Assembly: GCA_024687205.1 (NCBI GenBank)
Contig: JAILES010000064.1
Location: 1-64,000, forward strand
Origin: Lachnospiraceae bacterium
GTDB lineage: Bacteria > Bacillota > Clostridia > Lachnospirales > Lachnospiraceae
Reading direction: 5' to 3'
Length of the DNA stretch: 64,000 nucleotides
Of this stretch, positions 27,449-34,092 are shown in pieces. The translations under genes and the position numbers were made by a program. Under the pieces are notes generated by a model. The model worked only from the letters and a program-made list of their open reading frames with translations. It was not told the origin of the DNA and did not search any database. Within the stretch, counting starts at the first letter, position 1; each line of letters opens with the position of its first letter.

Positions 27449-29251
27449 TTGAGAAACAGAGCAGGAACGGGAGCGTATTTTTTCCTGATAATGTTACTGG
27501 TGGCAGCGGCTATCTGGCTGGGGCTTTATTCAAAGCAGACCAACGTCCATACCAGAGCGGAATTCGATACAGCCCTGGCAAAGGATGAAGTGATATCCGT
27601 GACCATAGTGCAGAACAGGGAAGTTCCCACAGGTTCCGTAAGAGTGCTGAAAAGAGACGGTACGGGTTTTGATTTCAGCGTTACGGATGTGACCGAGATC
27701 GAAGACATAACGACAAAGAACGGGATAGAGACAGTGATAAGGGATGTACCGAAGGATAACTGGTTCCTTGAATATGTACTGCCTTATCTTTTGCTGATCA
27801 TACTTTTCGTGTTCTTCTTTTCTGCAATGCAGAACAATCAGAATGCGGGCGGCGGAGCCGGTGCACGGATGATGAACTTCGGAAAGAGCCGTGCACAGAT
27901 GGTGACCGACAGCGGTACTACTTTTAAAGATGTTGCGGGTCTTAAAGAAGAGAAAGATGATCTTGAAGAACTGGTGGATTTCCTGAAGGCACCGAACAAA
28001 TTCACCGAAGCAGGTGCGCGCATACCCAAGGGAATACTGCTGGAAGGCCGTCCCGGTACAGGAAAGACCCTGCTTGCAAAAGCCGTTGCCGGAGAAGCAG
28101 GCGTTCCTTTCTTTTCAATATCGGGTTCGGATTTCGTGGAGATGTTCGTCGGTGTCGGTGCATCCAGAGTAAGGGATCTGTTTGCGGAAGCAAAAAAGAA
28201 TTCGCCCTGCATCGTGTTCATAGATGAGATAGATGCGGTCGCAAGACGCAGAGGAACAGGTATGGGCGGAGGCCATGATGAAAGAGAGCAGACCCTGAAC
28301 CAGATGCTTGTAGAGATGGACGGTTTCGGAGTAAATGAAGGCATCATAGTGATGGCAGCCACAAACCGTGTGGATATACTGGATCCCGCTATCTTACGTC
28401 CGGGAAGGTTTGACAGGAAGATAACCGTATCACCGCCCGATGTAAAGGGCAGGGAAGAGATACTCGGAGTACATGCAAGGAACAAGAATCTTGCAGAGGA
28501 TATAAAGCTTGAGGATATCGCAAGGACCACTTCAGGTTTCACCGGAGCCGATCTTGAGAACCTTCTGAATGAGGCAGCTATAAAGGCTGCAAGAGATGAC
28601 AGGAAATATATCACTTCCGAGGATATCAGGAAGTCCTTTATCAAAGTGGGCATCGGAACCGAGAAGACCAGCCGTGTGATCTCCGATAAGGAAAAGAGGA
28701 TCACTGCTTATCATGAATCGGGACACGCGATACTTTTCCATGTGCTGCCGCTGGTGGGGCCGGTTTATACCGTATCCATAATACCTACAGGTGTGGGTGC
28801 TGCGGGTTATACCATGCCTCTTCCCGATAAGGATGAGATGTATATGACCAAAGAGCAGCTCCGTCAGGAACTGATGGTGACTCTCGGCGGACGTATTGCT
28901 GAGGAGCTGGTGATAGGTGATGTGACCACCGGAGCTTCGGGTGATATAAAGAGTGCGACTAAGACAGCAAGGAGCATGGTGACACGTTACGGCATGTCGG
29001 AACTCGGCATGATCAATTACGAAGACAGCGAGGAAGAAGTTTTCATAGGACGTGATCTGGCCCACGCAAAGAGCATCAGCGAGTCAAAATCATCTGAGAT
29101 AGACAATGCAGTCAAGAAGCTCATAGACGAGGCCTATGCGGCTGCTAAGCAGCTTCTCGAGGAGAATATGGAAGTACTTCATAAGTGTGCAGCCCTTCTG
29201 ATAGAGAAGGAAAGGATCAGCAGGGAGGAGTTCGAAGCACTTTTTGTGTAG
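27449..29251 (+). CDS. ftsH: ATP-dependent zinc metalloprotease FtsH
   Basis: 600 residues, membrane-bound AAA+ protease for quality control of membrane and regulatory proteins. Two membrane segments flank a short external domain (residues ~10-30 and ~108-128). The AAA domain has Walker A G-R-P-G-T-G-K-T near 199 (Arg where most FtsH have Pro), Walker B I-V-F-I-D-E-I-D, and the second region of homology (A-A-T-N-R-V-D-I-L-D-P-A-I-L-R-P-G-R-F-D). The zinc protease motif H-E-S-G-H is near 421. The start is TTG at 27449 with GTGGAGG upstream, overlapping the hpt stop region. Confidence 0.96.
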   Translation: MRNRAGTGAYFFLIMLLVAAAIWLGLYSKQTNVHTRAEFDTALAKDEVISVTIVQNREVPTGSVRVLKRDGTGFDFSVTDVTEIEDITTKNGIETVIRDVPKDNWFLEYVLPYLLLIILFVFFFSAMQNNQNAGGGAGARMMNFGKSRAQMVTDSGTTFKDVAGLKEEKDDLEELVDFLKAPNKFTEAGARIPKGILLEGRPGTGKTLLAKAVAGEAGVPFFSISGSDFVEMFVGVGASRVRDLFAEAKKNSPCIVFIDEIDAVARRRGTGMGGGHDEREQTLNQMLVEMDGFGVNEGIIVMAATNRVDILDPAILRPGRFDRKITVSPPDVKGREEILGVHARNKNLAEDIKLEDIARTTSGFTGADLENLLNEAAIKAARDDRKYITSEDIRKSFIKVGIGTEKTSRVISDKEKRITAYHESGHAILFHVLPLVGPVYTVSIIPTGVGAAGYTMPLPDKDEMYMTKEQLRQELMVTLGGRIAEELVIGDVTTGASGDIKSATKTARSMVTRYGMSELGMINYEDSEEEVFIGRDLAHAKSISESKSSEIDNAVKKLIDEAYAAAKQLLEENMEVLHKCAALLIEKERISREEFEALFV

Positions 29252-29323
29252 AAATGACAAAAAAAGTGTAAGTAAATTATTATATTTGTTAGATTAGCGA
29301 ATAGACTAACATGCATTATCTGC

Positions 29324-29329
29324 TATAAT
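29324..29329 (+). promoter_or_regulatory. Probable -10 box (TATAAT) ahead of the 29.4 kb leader
   Basis: TGCTATAAT gives a good extended-type -10 box at 29324-29329. The -35 candidate TAGACT (29302-29307, 16-base spacer) is poor. A transcript from here would carry a leader of about 130 bases containing the hairpins at 29399-29457. Confidence 0.45.
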
Positions 29330-29398
29330 GCTTATTGTAACCCCCAATACATTATATAGTTTTTGCTATAACCCCATAAGAAAGAAATACCTTCTCTG

Positions 29399-29457
29399 AA
29401 AATGACAGTGTGAGCTGTCATTTTTACTTGCATGCCCTGCATGCAAGTAAAAATGAC
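29399..29457 (+). promoter_or_regulatory. Mutually exclusive hairpins: possible transcription attenuator
   Basis: Hairpin 1 pairs AAAATGACAG (29399-29408) with CTGTCATTTT (29415-29424) and is followed by T residues, so it looks like an intrinsic terminator. Hairpin 2 is a perfect 19-base inverted repeat (29417-29435 with 29439-29457, loop CCT) that reuses the 3' arm of hairpin 1. The two cannot form together. The leader before them also holds TATAG...CTATA flanked by AACCCC runs. Attenuation is inferred; hairpin 1 may simply end the ftsH operon. Confidence 0.5.
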
Positions 29458-29470
29458 GAGTTATAAAAAA

Positions 29471-30529
29471 ATGAATAAACCGCGCATTCCCAAAACCCAT
29501 ATAATAGTCCTCCTGATAACAGTTTCTGTTATCGCCGGGGGCTTTTTTCTTTTCGGTGACAGCATAGAGAAGGGCCTGAAAGAAAGCCGCCGTGAGAGGA
29601 TCACCACAGACGGCTGTTTTGAACTGGAGCATGAACCATCGGATAAGCTTTTATATGCTTTCGGCAAAGAGGGCATCACCCTGTATAAGCAGGACAGCTG
29701 CCGTTATGCTTTCGCTTACAGGGAAGAACCTGCAGATGAGGAAAAAGAAAAAGAGCTTGCGGAAAAGCTCAAAGCTAAACTTACGACTCTCTCCGAAACA
29801 GGAGGCATGACAGCTGATGCGCTTGAGGCTGATCTGGCCGAAAGCAGTAAGGAACAGTGGCAGCAGTATCTGGATGAGATGCAGGCGAAGGCTGAAGATT
29901 TAAAGAAGAGGCAGGAAGAATTTGATCTGAAGAGTGAAGAAGCGGACAGAAAAGCCGAACCCTATGCGATAGAAAACGGAGAACTGCAGGAAGAAGCCGT
30001 TAAAGTTCAGAGCACAAGGGAAGTGCTGATGAGAGAGATATTCGCGTATCTTATTTCCAGCGGTGCCATCAGGGATTATACCGAGATAGAGAATAATGAG
30101 AACGAATTATCGCCGGAGATACTGGTACTTCTGCCGCCAGATCTGAAAGCAAGAGCCACCGCCCTGCAGAGCAGAGCCGATGCGCTGCAGGAGAAGTATG
30201 ACGAACTGGATCAAAAGTATTCTTATCTGAATGACGAAACGGAAGCTCTTGAAATCGAAAGCGATGCCCTGCGTGAAGCCGAGCAGGAGCTTGATGACAG
30301 CGAAGCTAAGATAAATGAAACAAAGGAAAAGCTTAAAGAACTTGAAGCTTACGAAGCGGATAAAAACACTCTGGTTTCTTTCGTGCCAGTTTATGAATCA
30401 GAAGAATTCATTAGCATATCGAAGAAGATCAAAAACCTGAGAAGCATCTGCGCCGGGCTTTTGTTGCTGTCGGTCATAGGGATCCTTATATGCCTGATAA
30501 AGGATATGGCTTCCCATCATAGAGTATAG
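29471..30529 (+). CDS. Membrane-anchored coiled-coil protein, unknown function
   Basis: About 352 residues from ATG 29471; in-frame ATGs at 29453 and 29432 are possible, and none has a clear ribosome site. A membrane helix lies near residues 9-30 (I-I-V-L-L-I-T-V-S-V-I-A-G-G-F-F-L-F). Long Glu/Lys/Ala-rich coiled coils follow (for example K-K-R-Q-E-E-F-D-L-K-S-E-E-A and A-L-Q-S-R-A-D-A-L-Q). A second membrane helix is near the C-terminus (I-C-A-G-L-L-L-L-S-V-I-G-I-L-I). No family recognised. The start region lies in or just after a strong inverted repeat, so expression may depend on RNA structure. Confidence 0.75.
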   Translation: MNKPRIPKTHIIVLLITVSVIAGGFFLFGDSIEKGLKESRRERITTDGCFELEHEPSDKLLYAFGKEGITLYKQDSCRYAFAYREEPADEEKEKELAEKLKAKLTTLSETGGMTADALEADLAESSKEQWQQYLDEMQAKAEDLKKRQEEFDLKSEEADRKAEPYAIENGELQEEAVKVQSTREVLMREIFAYLISSGAIRDYTEIENNENELSPEILVLLPPDLKARATALQSRADALQEKYDELDQKYSYLNDETEALEIESDALREAEQELDDSEAKINETKEKLKELEAYEADKNTLVSFVPVYESEEFISISKKIKNLRSICAGLLLLSVIGILICLIKDMASHHRV

Positions 30530-30581
30530 CTATCGGAAGGATACCTGAAAGACTTACACGATAAGAAAGGTCAGGAAAACC

Positions 30582-30941
30582 ATGAAGAAGATTTACATAC
30601 ACACAGGTGATGCCGGTAAGAAGGCTGCTTTGGAAAATATCTGTAAGACACTGAAGATAGAAATGCACAACATTAAAGGCTCCGACCTGAACAGGACTGT
30701 GGCTGCGATCTGCGGAGTGTCTGTGGGTAAGAACGGAGCACACACAGCGGCGCCTGCATTATACGCACTTCCTGAGATACTGCTTTTCTTCGGGATAGAT
30801 GACAGCTCGCTTGACAGTTTTCTTGAAGCCTATAACGCAACAGGTCTTGAGAGCATCAAAAGGAAAGCCGTCATAACGCCCGTGAATCTTAACTGGACCC
30901 TCTATGAACTTGCTGAAGCCCTCGGAAAAGAGTGCCAATGA
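30582..30941 (+). CDS. DUF3783 family protein
   Basis: 119 residues, small soluble protein. The family pattern is visible: an N-terminal beta-alpha start (K-K-I-Y-I-H-T-G-D-A-G), a middle L-P-E-I-L-L-F-F-G-I-D-D, and a C-terminal K-A-V-I-T-P-V-N-L-N-W-T-L-Y-E-L. No function is known for DUF3783; members are common in Clostridia. AAAGGTCAGG lies before the ATG. It appears to be a single-gene unit followed by a weak terminator. Confidence 0.75.
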   Translation: MKKIYIHTGDAGKKAALENICKTLKIEMHNIKGSDLNRTVAAICGVSVGKNGAHTAAPALYALPEILLFFGIDDSSLDSFLEAYNATGLESIKRKAVITPVNLNWTLYELAEALGKECQ

Positions 30942-30945
30942 CCCC

Positions 30946-30973
30946 AAAGCAGAACAGGGCTTGCTTTTTTTTA
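30946..30973 (+). terminator. Weak Rho-independent terminator
   Basis: AAAGCA (30946-30951) pairs with TGCTTT (30962-30967), followed by a T-run. The stem is short but the T-run is strong. It overlaps the -35 region of the LacI-type gene. Confidence 0.5.
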
Positions 30974-30989
30974 TGCAATCTGTTATAGT
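30961..30989 (+). promoter_or_regulatory. Promoter of the LacI-type regulator
   Basis: TTGCTT (30961-30966), a 17-base spacer and TATAGT (30984-30989). The expected transcription start (~30996) lies just before the palindrome at 31000-31015. Confidence 0.55.
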
Positions 30990-30999
30990 TCAGTTTAGG

Positions 31000-31015
31000 G
31001 CGCAACCGTTTGCGC
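31000..31015 (+). promoter_or_regulatory. LacI-type operator
   Basis: GCGCAACCGTTTGCGC: perfect 6-base arms GCGCAA and TTGCGC around CCGT, the shape of LacI/GalR-family operators. Its place just after the promoter suggests the regulator represses its own gene. Confidence 0.7.
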
Positions 31016-31042
31016 AAAAATGAGATTAAACAGGTTGAGATA

Positions 31043-32029
31043 ATGGACAACGGAAAAGCAAAGACAATCGATGATGTGGCAAGAGATCTGAAGATCTCAA
31101 AATCCACGGTATCCAGGGCAATATCCGGAAAGGGAAGGATAAGCGCCGATACCAGGCAAAAAGTGCTGGATTATATTGAAAAGAGCAACTACCGTCCTAA
31201 TCCCATGGCAAAAGGACTCAGTGAATCCAGGACTTTTAACGTAGGCTGGGTGGTACCCGGCAACGATTACATGACCTCTCTGTATTTCTATCAGCGCTGC
31301 CTCCAGGGCGTGATCAACACTGCGATAAAAGCAGACTATGATGTGCTGATCACCACCATCGGAGAAGGCGATATCTCCGGTCTTAAGCGTATAACCGAGA
31401 ACCATAAGGTTGACGGTGTGATACTCGGCAGGACTCTGTATAAGGATGCCGCGATAGCTTATCTCAAAGCGAGCAGGCTGCCCTTCGTTGTGGTGGGATC
31501 CACGGAAGAACCCGGAGTGATACAGGTGGATAACGACCATATCTCTGCCTGCAGGGAACTGGCATCGATACTGAAGATGAAAGGTGTGAAGAAGGTCGCT
31601 TTCATAGGCGGAGATACGGAACTGGTGGTCACAGACAGCAGGCTCAGGGGCTTTAAGGAAGGCATGACCGGTGTACGCACCCAGATATATATGGATTGCG
31701 ATGATTATGAAAAAGTGAAGAGGTCCGTTACGGAGACCGTATCCTCCGGGGCAGACTGCATAGTATGCGAAGACGACCGTATATGCCAGATGGTAATGGA
31801 ATCACTTAAGGATCTGGAAGTGGAAGTACCTTCGGGAATAAAGGTAGCCAGCTTCTATGACAGCAAACTGCTGGAGAATTATAAACCTCAGATCACAGCT
31901 CTTAAGTATGATCCTCTGGAACTGGGGATGAGAGCCTGTGAGACGCTGATGGATGTCATCAACGGTAAAAAGGCCGAAAAGCGCCAGCTGCTTGGCTATG
32001 AAGTGACGCTTAAGGGATCGACACAGTGA
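31043..32029 (+). CDS. LacI-family transcriptional regulator
   Basis: 328 residues. The N-terminal helix-turn-helix is clear (T-I-D-D-V-A-R-D-L-K-I-S-K-S-T-V-S-R-A-I-S-G), with the hinge region N-Y-R-P-N-P-M-A-K-G-L. The rest is a periplasmic-binding-protein-like effector domain (V-D-G-V-I-L-G-R, V-V-V-G-S-T-E-E-P-G, V-A-F-I-G-G-D). I chose ATG 31043 rather than TTG 31010, because the latter lies inside the operator. The effector is probably a sugar, but no sugar genes are adjacent. Two more operator-like palindromes lie just downstream. Confidence 0.9.
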   Translation: MDNGKAKTIDDVARDLKISKSTVSRAISGKGRISADTRQKVLDYIEKSNYRPNPMAKGLSESRTFNVGWVVPGNDYMTSLYFYQRCLQGVINTAIKADYDVLITTIGEGDISGLKRITENHKVDGVILGRTLYKDAAIAYLKASRLPFVVVGSTEEPGVIQVDNDHISACRELASILKMKGVKKVAFIGGDTELVVTDSRLRGFKEGMTGVRTQIYMDCDDYEKVKRSVTETVSSGADCIVCEDDRICQMVMESLKDLEVEVPSGIKVASFYDSKLLENYKPQITALKYDPLELGMRACETLMDVINGKKAEKRQLLGYEVTLKGSTQ

Positions 32030-32083
32030 GCGGAACAGACTCCGTATGGACAGTAAATCATTGAATTTTTAACATCACAAAGA

Positions 32084-32095
32084 GCAACCGATTGC
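32084..32095 (+). promoter_or_regulatory. LacI-type operator-like site downstream of the regulator
   Basis: GCAACCGATTGC (followed by GC) has the same GCAA-N4-TTGC core as the operator at 31000, so it is probably bound by the same regulator. Confidence 0.55.
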
Positions 32096-32117
32096 GCAAA
32101 ATGAGCAATTATGCATA

Positions 32118-32132
32118 GCAACCAATGGTTAC
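32118..32132 (+). promoter_or_regulatory. Second operator-like palindrome
   Basis: GCAACCAATGGTTAC is an imperfect palindrome (GCAACCA against TGGTTAC) 23 bases after the previous site and just ahead of a strong ribosome site. Confidence 0.4.
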
Positions 32133-32143
32133 ATAAAGGAGGA

Positions 32144-32167
32144 ATGCCGCAGACACTTATGAAATAG
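32144..32167 (+). other. Seven-residue ORF with strong ribosome site (operon remnant or leader peptide)
   Basis: AAAGGAGG (32135-32142) directly precedes ATG, which opens M-P-Q-T-L-M-K and then a TAG stop. A full operator/ribosome-site arrangement thus leads to no real gene. It may be the start of a lost LacI-regulated gene or a leader peptide. The ribosome site is very close to the ATG (1 base), so use of the second ATG at 32159 or no translation at all is possible. Confidence 0.35.
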
Positions 32168-32179
32168 AAGAAAAAGTAT

Positions 32180-32219
32180 CGGGGACGGTCACTAAAGCTA
32201 ACAAAAAAGCCCGTCCCCG
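32180..32219. repeat. GGGGACGG inverted repeat
   Basis: CGGGGACGG (32180-32188) and CCGTCCCCG (32211-32219) form a 9-base stem around an A-rich loop. The GGGGACGG motif recalls the REP-like ends linked to TnpA_REP-type elements in clostridia; no transposase is present. Confidence 0.45.
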
Positions 32220-32221
32220 GG
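32203..32221 (-). terminator. Probable terminator of tRNA-Lys
   Basis: On the minus strand, downstream of the tRNA, CCCGGGGACGGG is followed by CTTTTTT. The 4-base stem is short but GC-only. Confidence 0.45.
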
Positions 32222-32245
32222 AGTATTCCCAAAAACGAACTTTCA

Positions 32246-32318
32246 TGCACCGCCAGGGGCTCGAACCCTGGACACCCTGATTAAGAGTCAGGTGCTCTAC
32301 CAACTGAGCTAGCGGTGC
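32246..32318 (-). tRNA. tRNA-Lys (anticodon CUU)
   Basis: A 73-base cloverleaf on the minus strand. Acceptor GCACCGC pairs with GCGGTGC, the D-arm contains TAGCTCAGTTGGTAGAGC, the anticodon stem CTGA/TCAG holds the loop CTCTTAA (anticodon CTT), and the T-arm CAGGG-TTCGAGC-CCCTG is perfect. The discriminator is A and the 3' CCA is not encoded (TGA follows), so CCA must be added after transcription. Confidence 0.96.
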
Positions 32319-32324
32319 CCTTTC

Positions 32325-32353
32325 TTTACACGCAAGTGATATTATATTATAAT
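32325..32353 (+). promoter_or_regulatory. Promoter of tatD-rsmA
   Basis: TTTACA (32325-32330), a 17-base spacer and TATAAT (32348-32353). It overlaps the divergent tRNA promoter. Confidence 0.8.
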
Positions 32354-32369
32354 GATTTTCAAAATGCAA
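32341..32369 (-). promoter_or_regulatory. Promoter of tRNA-Lys
   Basis: Reading the minus strand: TTGCAT (32369-32364), a 17-base spacer and TATAAT (32346-32341). Transcription would start about 16 bases before the tRNA. Confidence 0.75.
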
Positions 32370-32403
32370 GTCTTTTTTAAAAAAAATTTAAGAGGTTTTA
32401 TTC

Positions 32404-33156
32404 TTGTTTGATGCGCATGCACATTATCATGATAAGGCTTTTGATGACGACAGGGAAGAAGTACTGAAACTCCTGAAAAATAAGGGCATCAAAAGGATCT
32501 TTGAAGCCGGCGAGAATATGGCCGGCAGCCTTGCCGCGCTTGAAACGGCAGAAAGATATAAAGGCGATGTGTATCCGGAGATCAGCGTGGCAGCAGGTCT
32601 GCATCCCTTATATATAGAAGGAGTATGGGAAGATGAGCTGCAGGGACTTGAAGAACTGCTGAAAAGCGGAAAGGCTGCAGCCGTCGGAGAATGCGGTCTG
32701 GATTACAGGGGAATAAAAGATGAGGCTGTAAGAAAACGCCAGAGGGAAGTTTTCGAAGCACAGCTGTGTATGTGTGAAGAGTACGGCCTGCCTGCGGTGG
32801 TCCATTCCCTTGATGCCGCAGAGGATACACTGAGGCTTCTGCGGGCACATAAGACGGTAACGGGACTGCTGCACGGCTTTGCCTATTCGGCCGAAGTGGC
32901 GGCGCAGTGTGTGGCACTGGGATGGAAGATAGGTATAGGTACGGTCATAACGAGGCCGGAAGCCGCAAAGATAAAGAAGGTCGCAGTCTCGGTTCCGGCA
33001 GAGAGCATACTTGTTGAGAGCGATGCTCCCTATATGCCGGTTTTCGGGAATAAAGGCAGGAATGATTCACTCAGCATTTTTAAGATCACAGAGGCGGTCA
33101 ATAAGTTAAGGGAAGAAGCCGGAGCGGAGAAGATATGTCAAAAACCGGAGAGCTGA
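32404..33156 (+). CDS. TatD-family metal-dependent hydrolase
   Basis: 250 residues, TIM-barrel amidohydrolase fold. It starts from TTG 32404 with AAGAGGTT about 8 bases upstream, and the start context (F-D-A-H-A-H-Y-H) places the metal-binding H-x-H at residues 5-7. The A-A-V-G-E-C-G-L-D-Y motif near 96-105, V-V-H-S-L-D and L-L-H-G-F and the late V-E-S-D-A-P-Y-M-P (L-x-x-E-S-D-x-P of TatD) are all present. TatD enzymes are 3'-5' DNases. It overlaps rsmA by 22 bases, a common tatD-ksgA arrangement. Confidence 0.9.
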   Translation: MFDAHAHYHDKAFDDDREEVLKLLKNKGIKRIFEAGENMAGSLAALETAERYKGDVYPEISVAAGLHPLYIEGVWEDELQGLEELLKSGKAAAVGECGLDYRGIKDEAVRKRQREVFEAQLCMCEEYGLPAVVHSLDAAEDTLRLLRAHKTVTGLLHGFAYSAEVAAQCVALGWKIGIGTVITRPEAAKIKKVAVSVPAESILVESDAPYMPVFGNKGRNDSLSIFKITEAVNKLREEAGAEKICQKPES

Positions 33157-33974
33157 TAAAAAAATACGATTTCACTTTCAGAAAGAAATTCGGACAGAAC
33201 TTTCTGACGGATCCTTCGATAGTTGAGAAGATAGTGGATTCGTCGGGAGCAGGGCCCGGGGATACGGTACTGGAGATAGGCCCGGGTGCGGGCGCGATGA
33301 CCGTGGAACTGGCAGCCAGGGCAGGAAAGGTTGTCGCGGTAGAGATAGACAGCTCGCTGGAGCCCATACTCAGGGAAACGCTTTCGGAGTTTGACAATGT
33401 TACCACGGTATTCACCGATGTGATGAAACTCAGTGACGAGGACCTGCTGAAGCTCACGGGTGAGGGGGCGATAGTGGTCGCAAATCTCCCTTATTATATA
33501 ACCACGCCGATCATAATGAGATTGCTGGAAGGTGAGCTCAAGCTGAAGAGCATTACCGTCATGGTTCAGAAGGAAGTGGCAGACCGCATGGAAGCAGGCG
33601 CGGGCACTAAGGAGTGCGGAGCACTTTCGCTGGCCGTGCAGTACAGGGCAAAGCCCGTAAGGGTCATGACCGTGGGACCGGAATGCTTTATACCAAGACC
33701 CAATGTGGATTCCAGCGTGATCAGGCTGGATCTGTACGACAGACCCGACATAAAGGTAAAAGACGAGAAGCTGATGTTCGCTCTGATCAGGGCAGCTTTT
33801 AACCAGCGCAGGAAGACGCTGCCGAATGCCATAAGCGGCAGCAGTGAGCTCGGTTTTACAAGGGAGCAGGTGGCAGATGCGCTGAAGGAAATGGGCCTTG
33901 ACGAGAGGATAAGGGGAGAAGTGCTGGATATCGGTCAATTTGCCCGTTTATCAGACCTTTTGACAGCCAAATAG
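33135..33974 (+). CDS. rsmA: 16S rRNA (adenine1518/1519-N6)-dimethyltransferase
   Basis: 279 residues, normal KsgA/RsmA length. It dimethylates two adjacent adenines near the 3' end of 16S rRNA. Motifs: K-K-F-G-Q-N-F-L-T-D at 13-22, SAM site V-L-E-I-G-P-G-A-G-A-M-T near 45-56, V-A-V-E-I-D, and the catalytic N-L-P-Y-Y-I-T-T-P near 117. The C-terminal helical domain follows (F-N-Q-R-R-K-T-L). ATG 33135 lies inside the end of tatD. Confidence 0.95.
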   Translation: MSKTGELIKKYDFTFRKKFGQNFLTDPSIVEKIVDSSGAGPGDTVLEIGPGAGAMTVELAARAGKVVAVEIDSSLEPILRETLSEFDNVTTVFTDVMKLSDEDLLKLTGEGAIVVANLPYYITTPIIMRLLEGELKLKSITVMVQKEVADRMEAGAGTKECGALSLAVQYRAKPVRVMTVGPECFIPRPNVDSSVIRLDLYDRPDIKVKDEKLMFALIRAAFNQRRKTLPNAISGSSELGFTREQVADALKEMGLDERIRGEVLDIGQFARLSDLLTAK

Positions 33975-33988
33975 TAGCGATAATACCC

Positions 33989-34017
33989 TTTACATGTTTA
34001 TGCTGCTGTGATAAAAT
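33989..34017 (+). promoter_or_regulatory. Promoter of the TPR/acidic-repeat protein gene
   Basis: TTTACA (33989-33994), a 17-base spacer and TAAAAT (34012-34017), giving a leader of about 70 bases to the GTG start at 34093. Confidence 0.7.
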
Positions 34018-34092
34018 CACAAGATGTAGTAATATGGAAAAATAATAGGCTAAATGTACCGTCTGACGGTGTTACAGGGGGAAGATATAAAC

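Noticed and set aside
31010..31042. TTG 31010 as start of the LacI-type gene
   Set aside because: It lies inside the operator and lacks a ribosome site; ATG 31043 begins just before the HTH.
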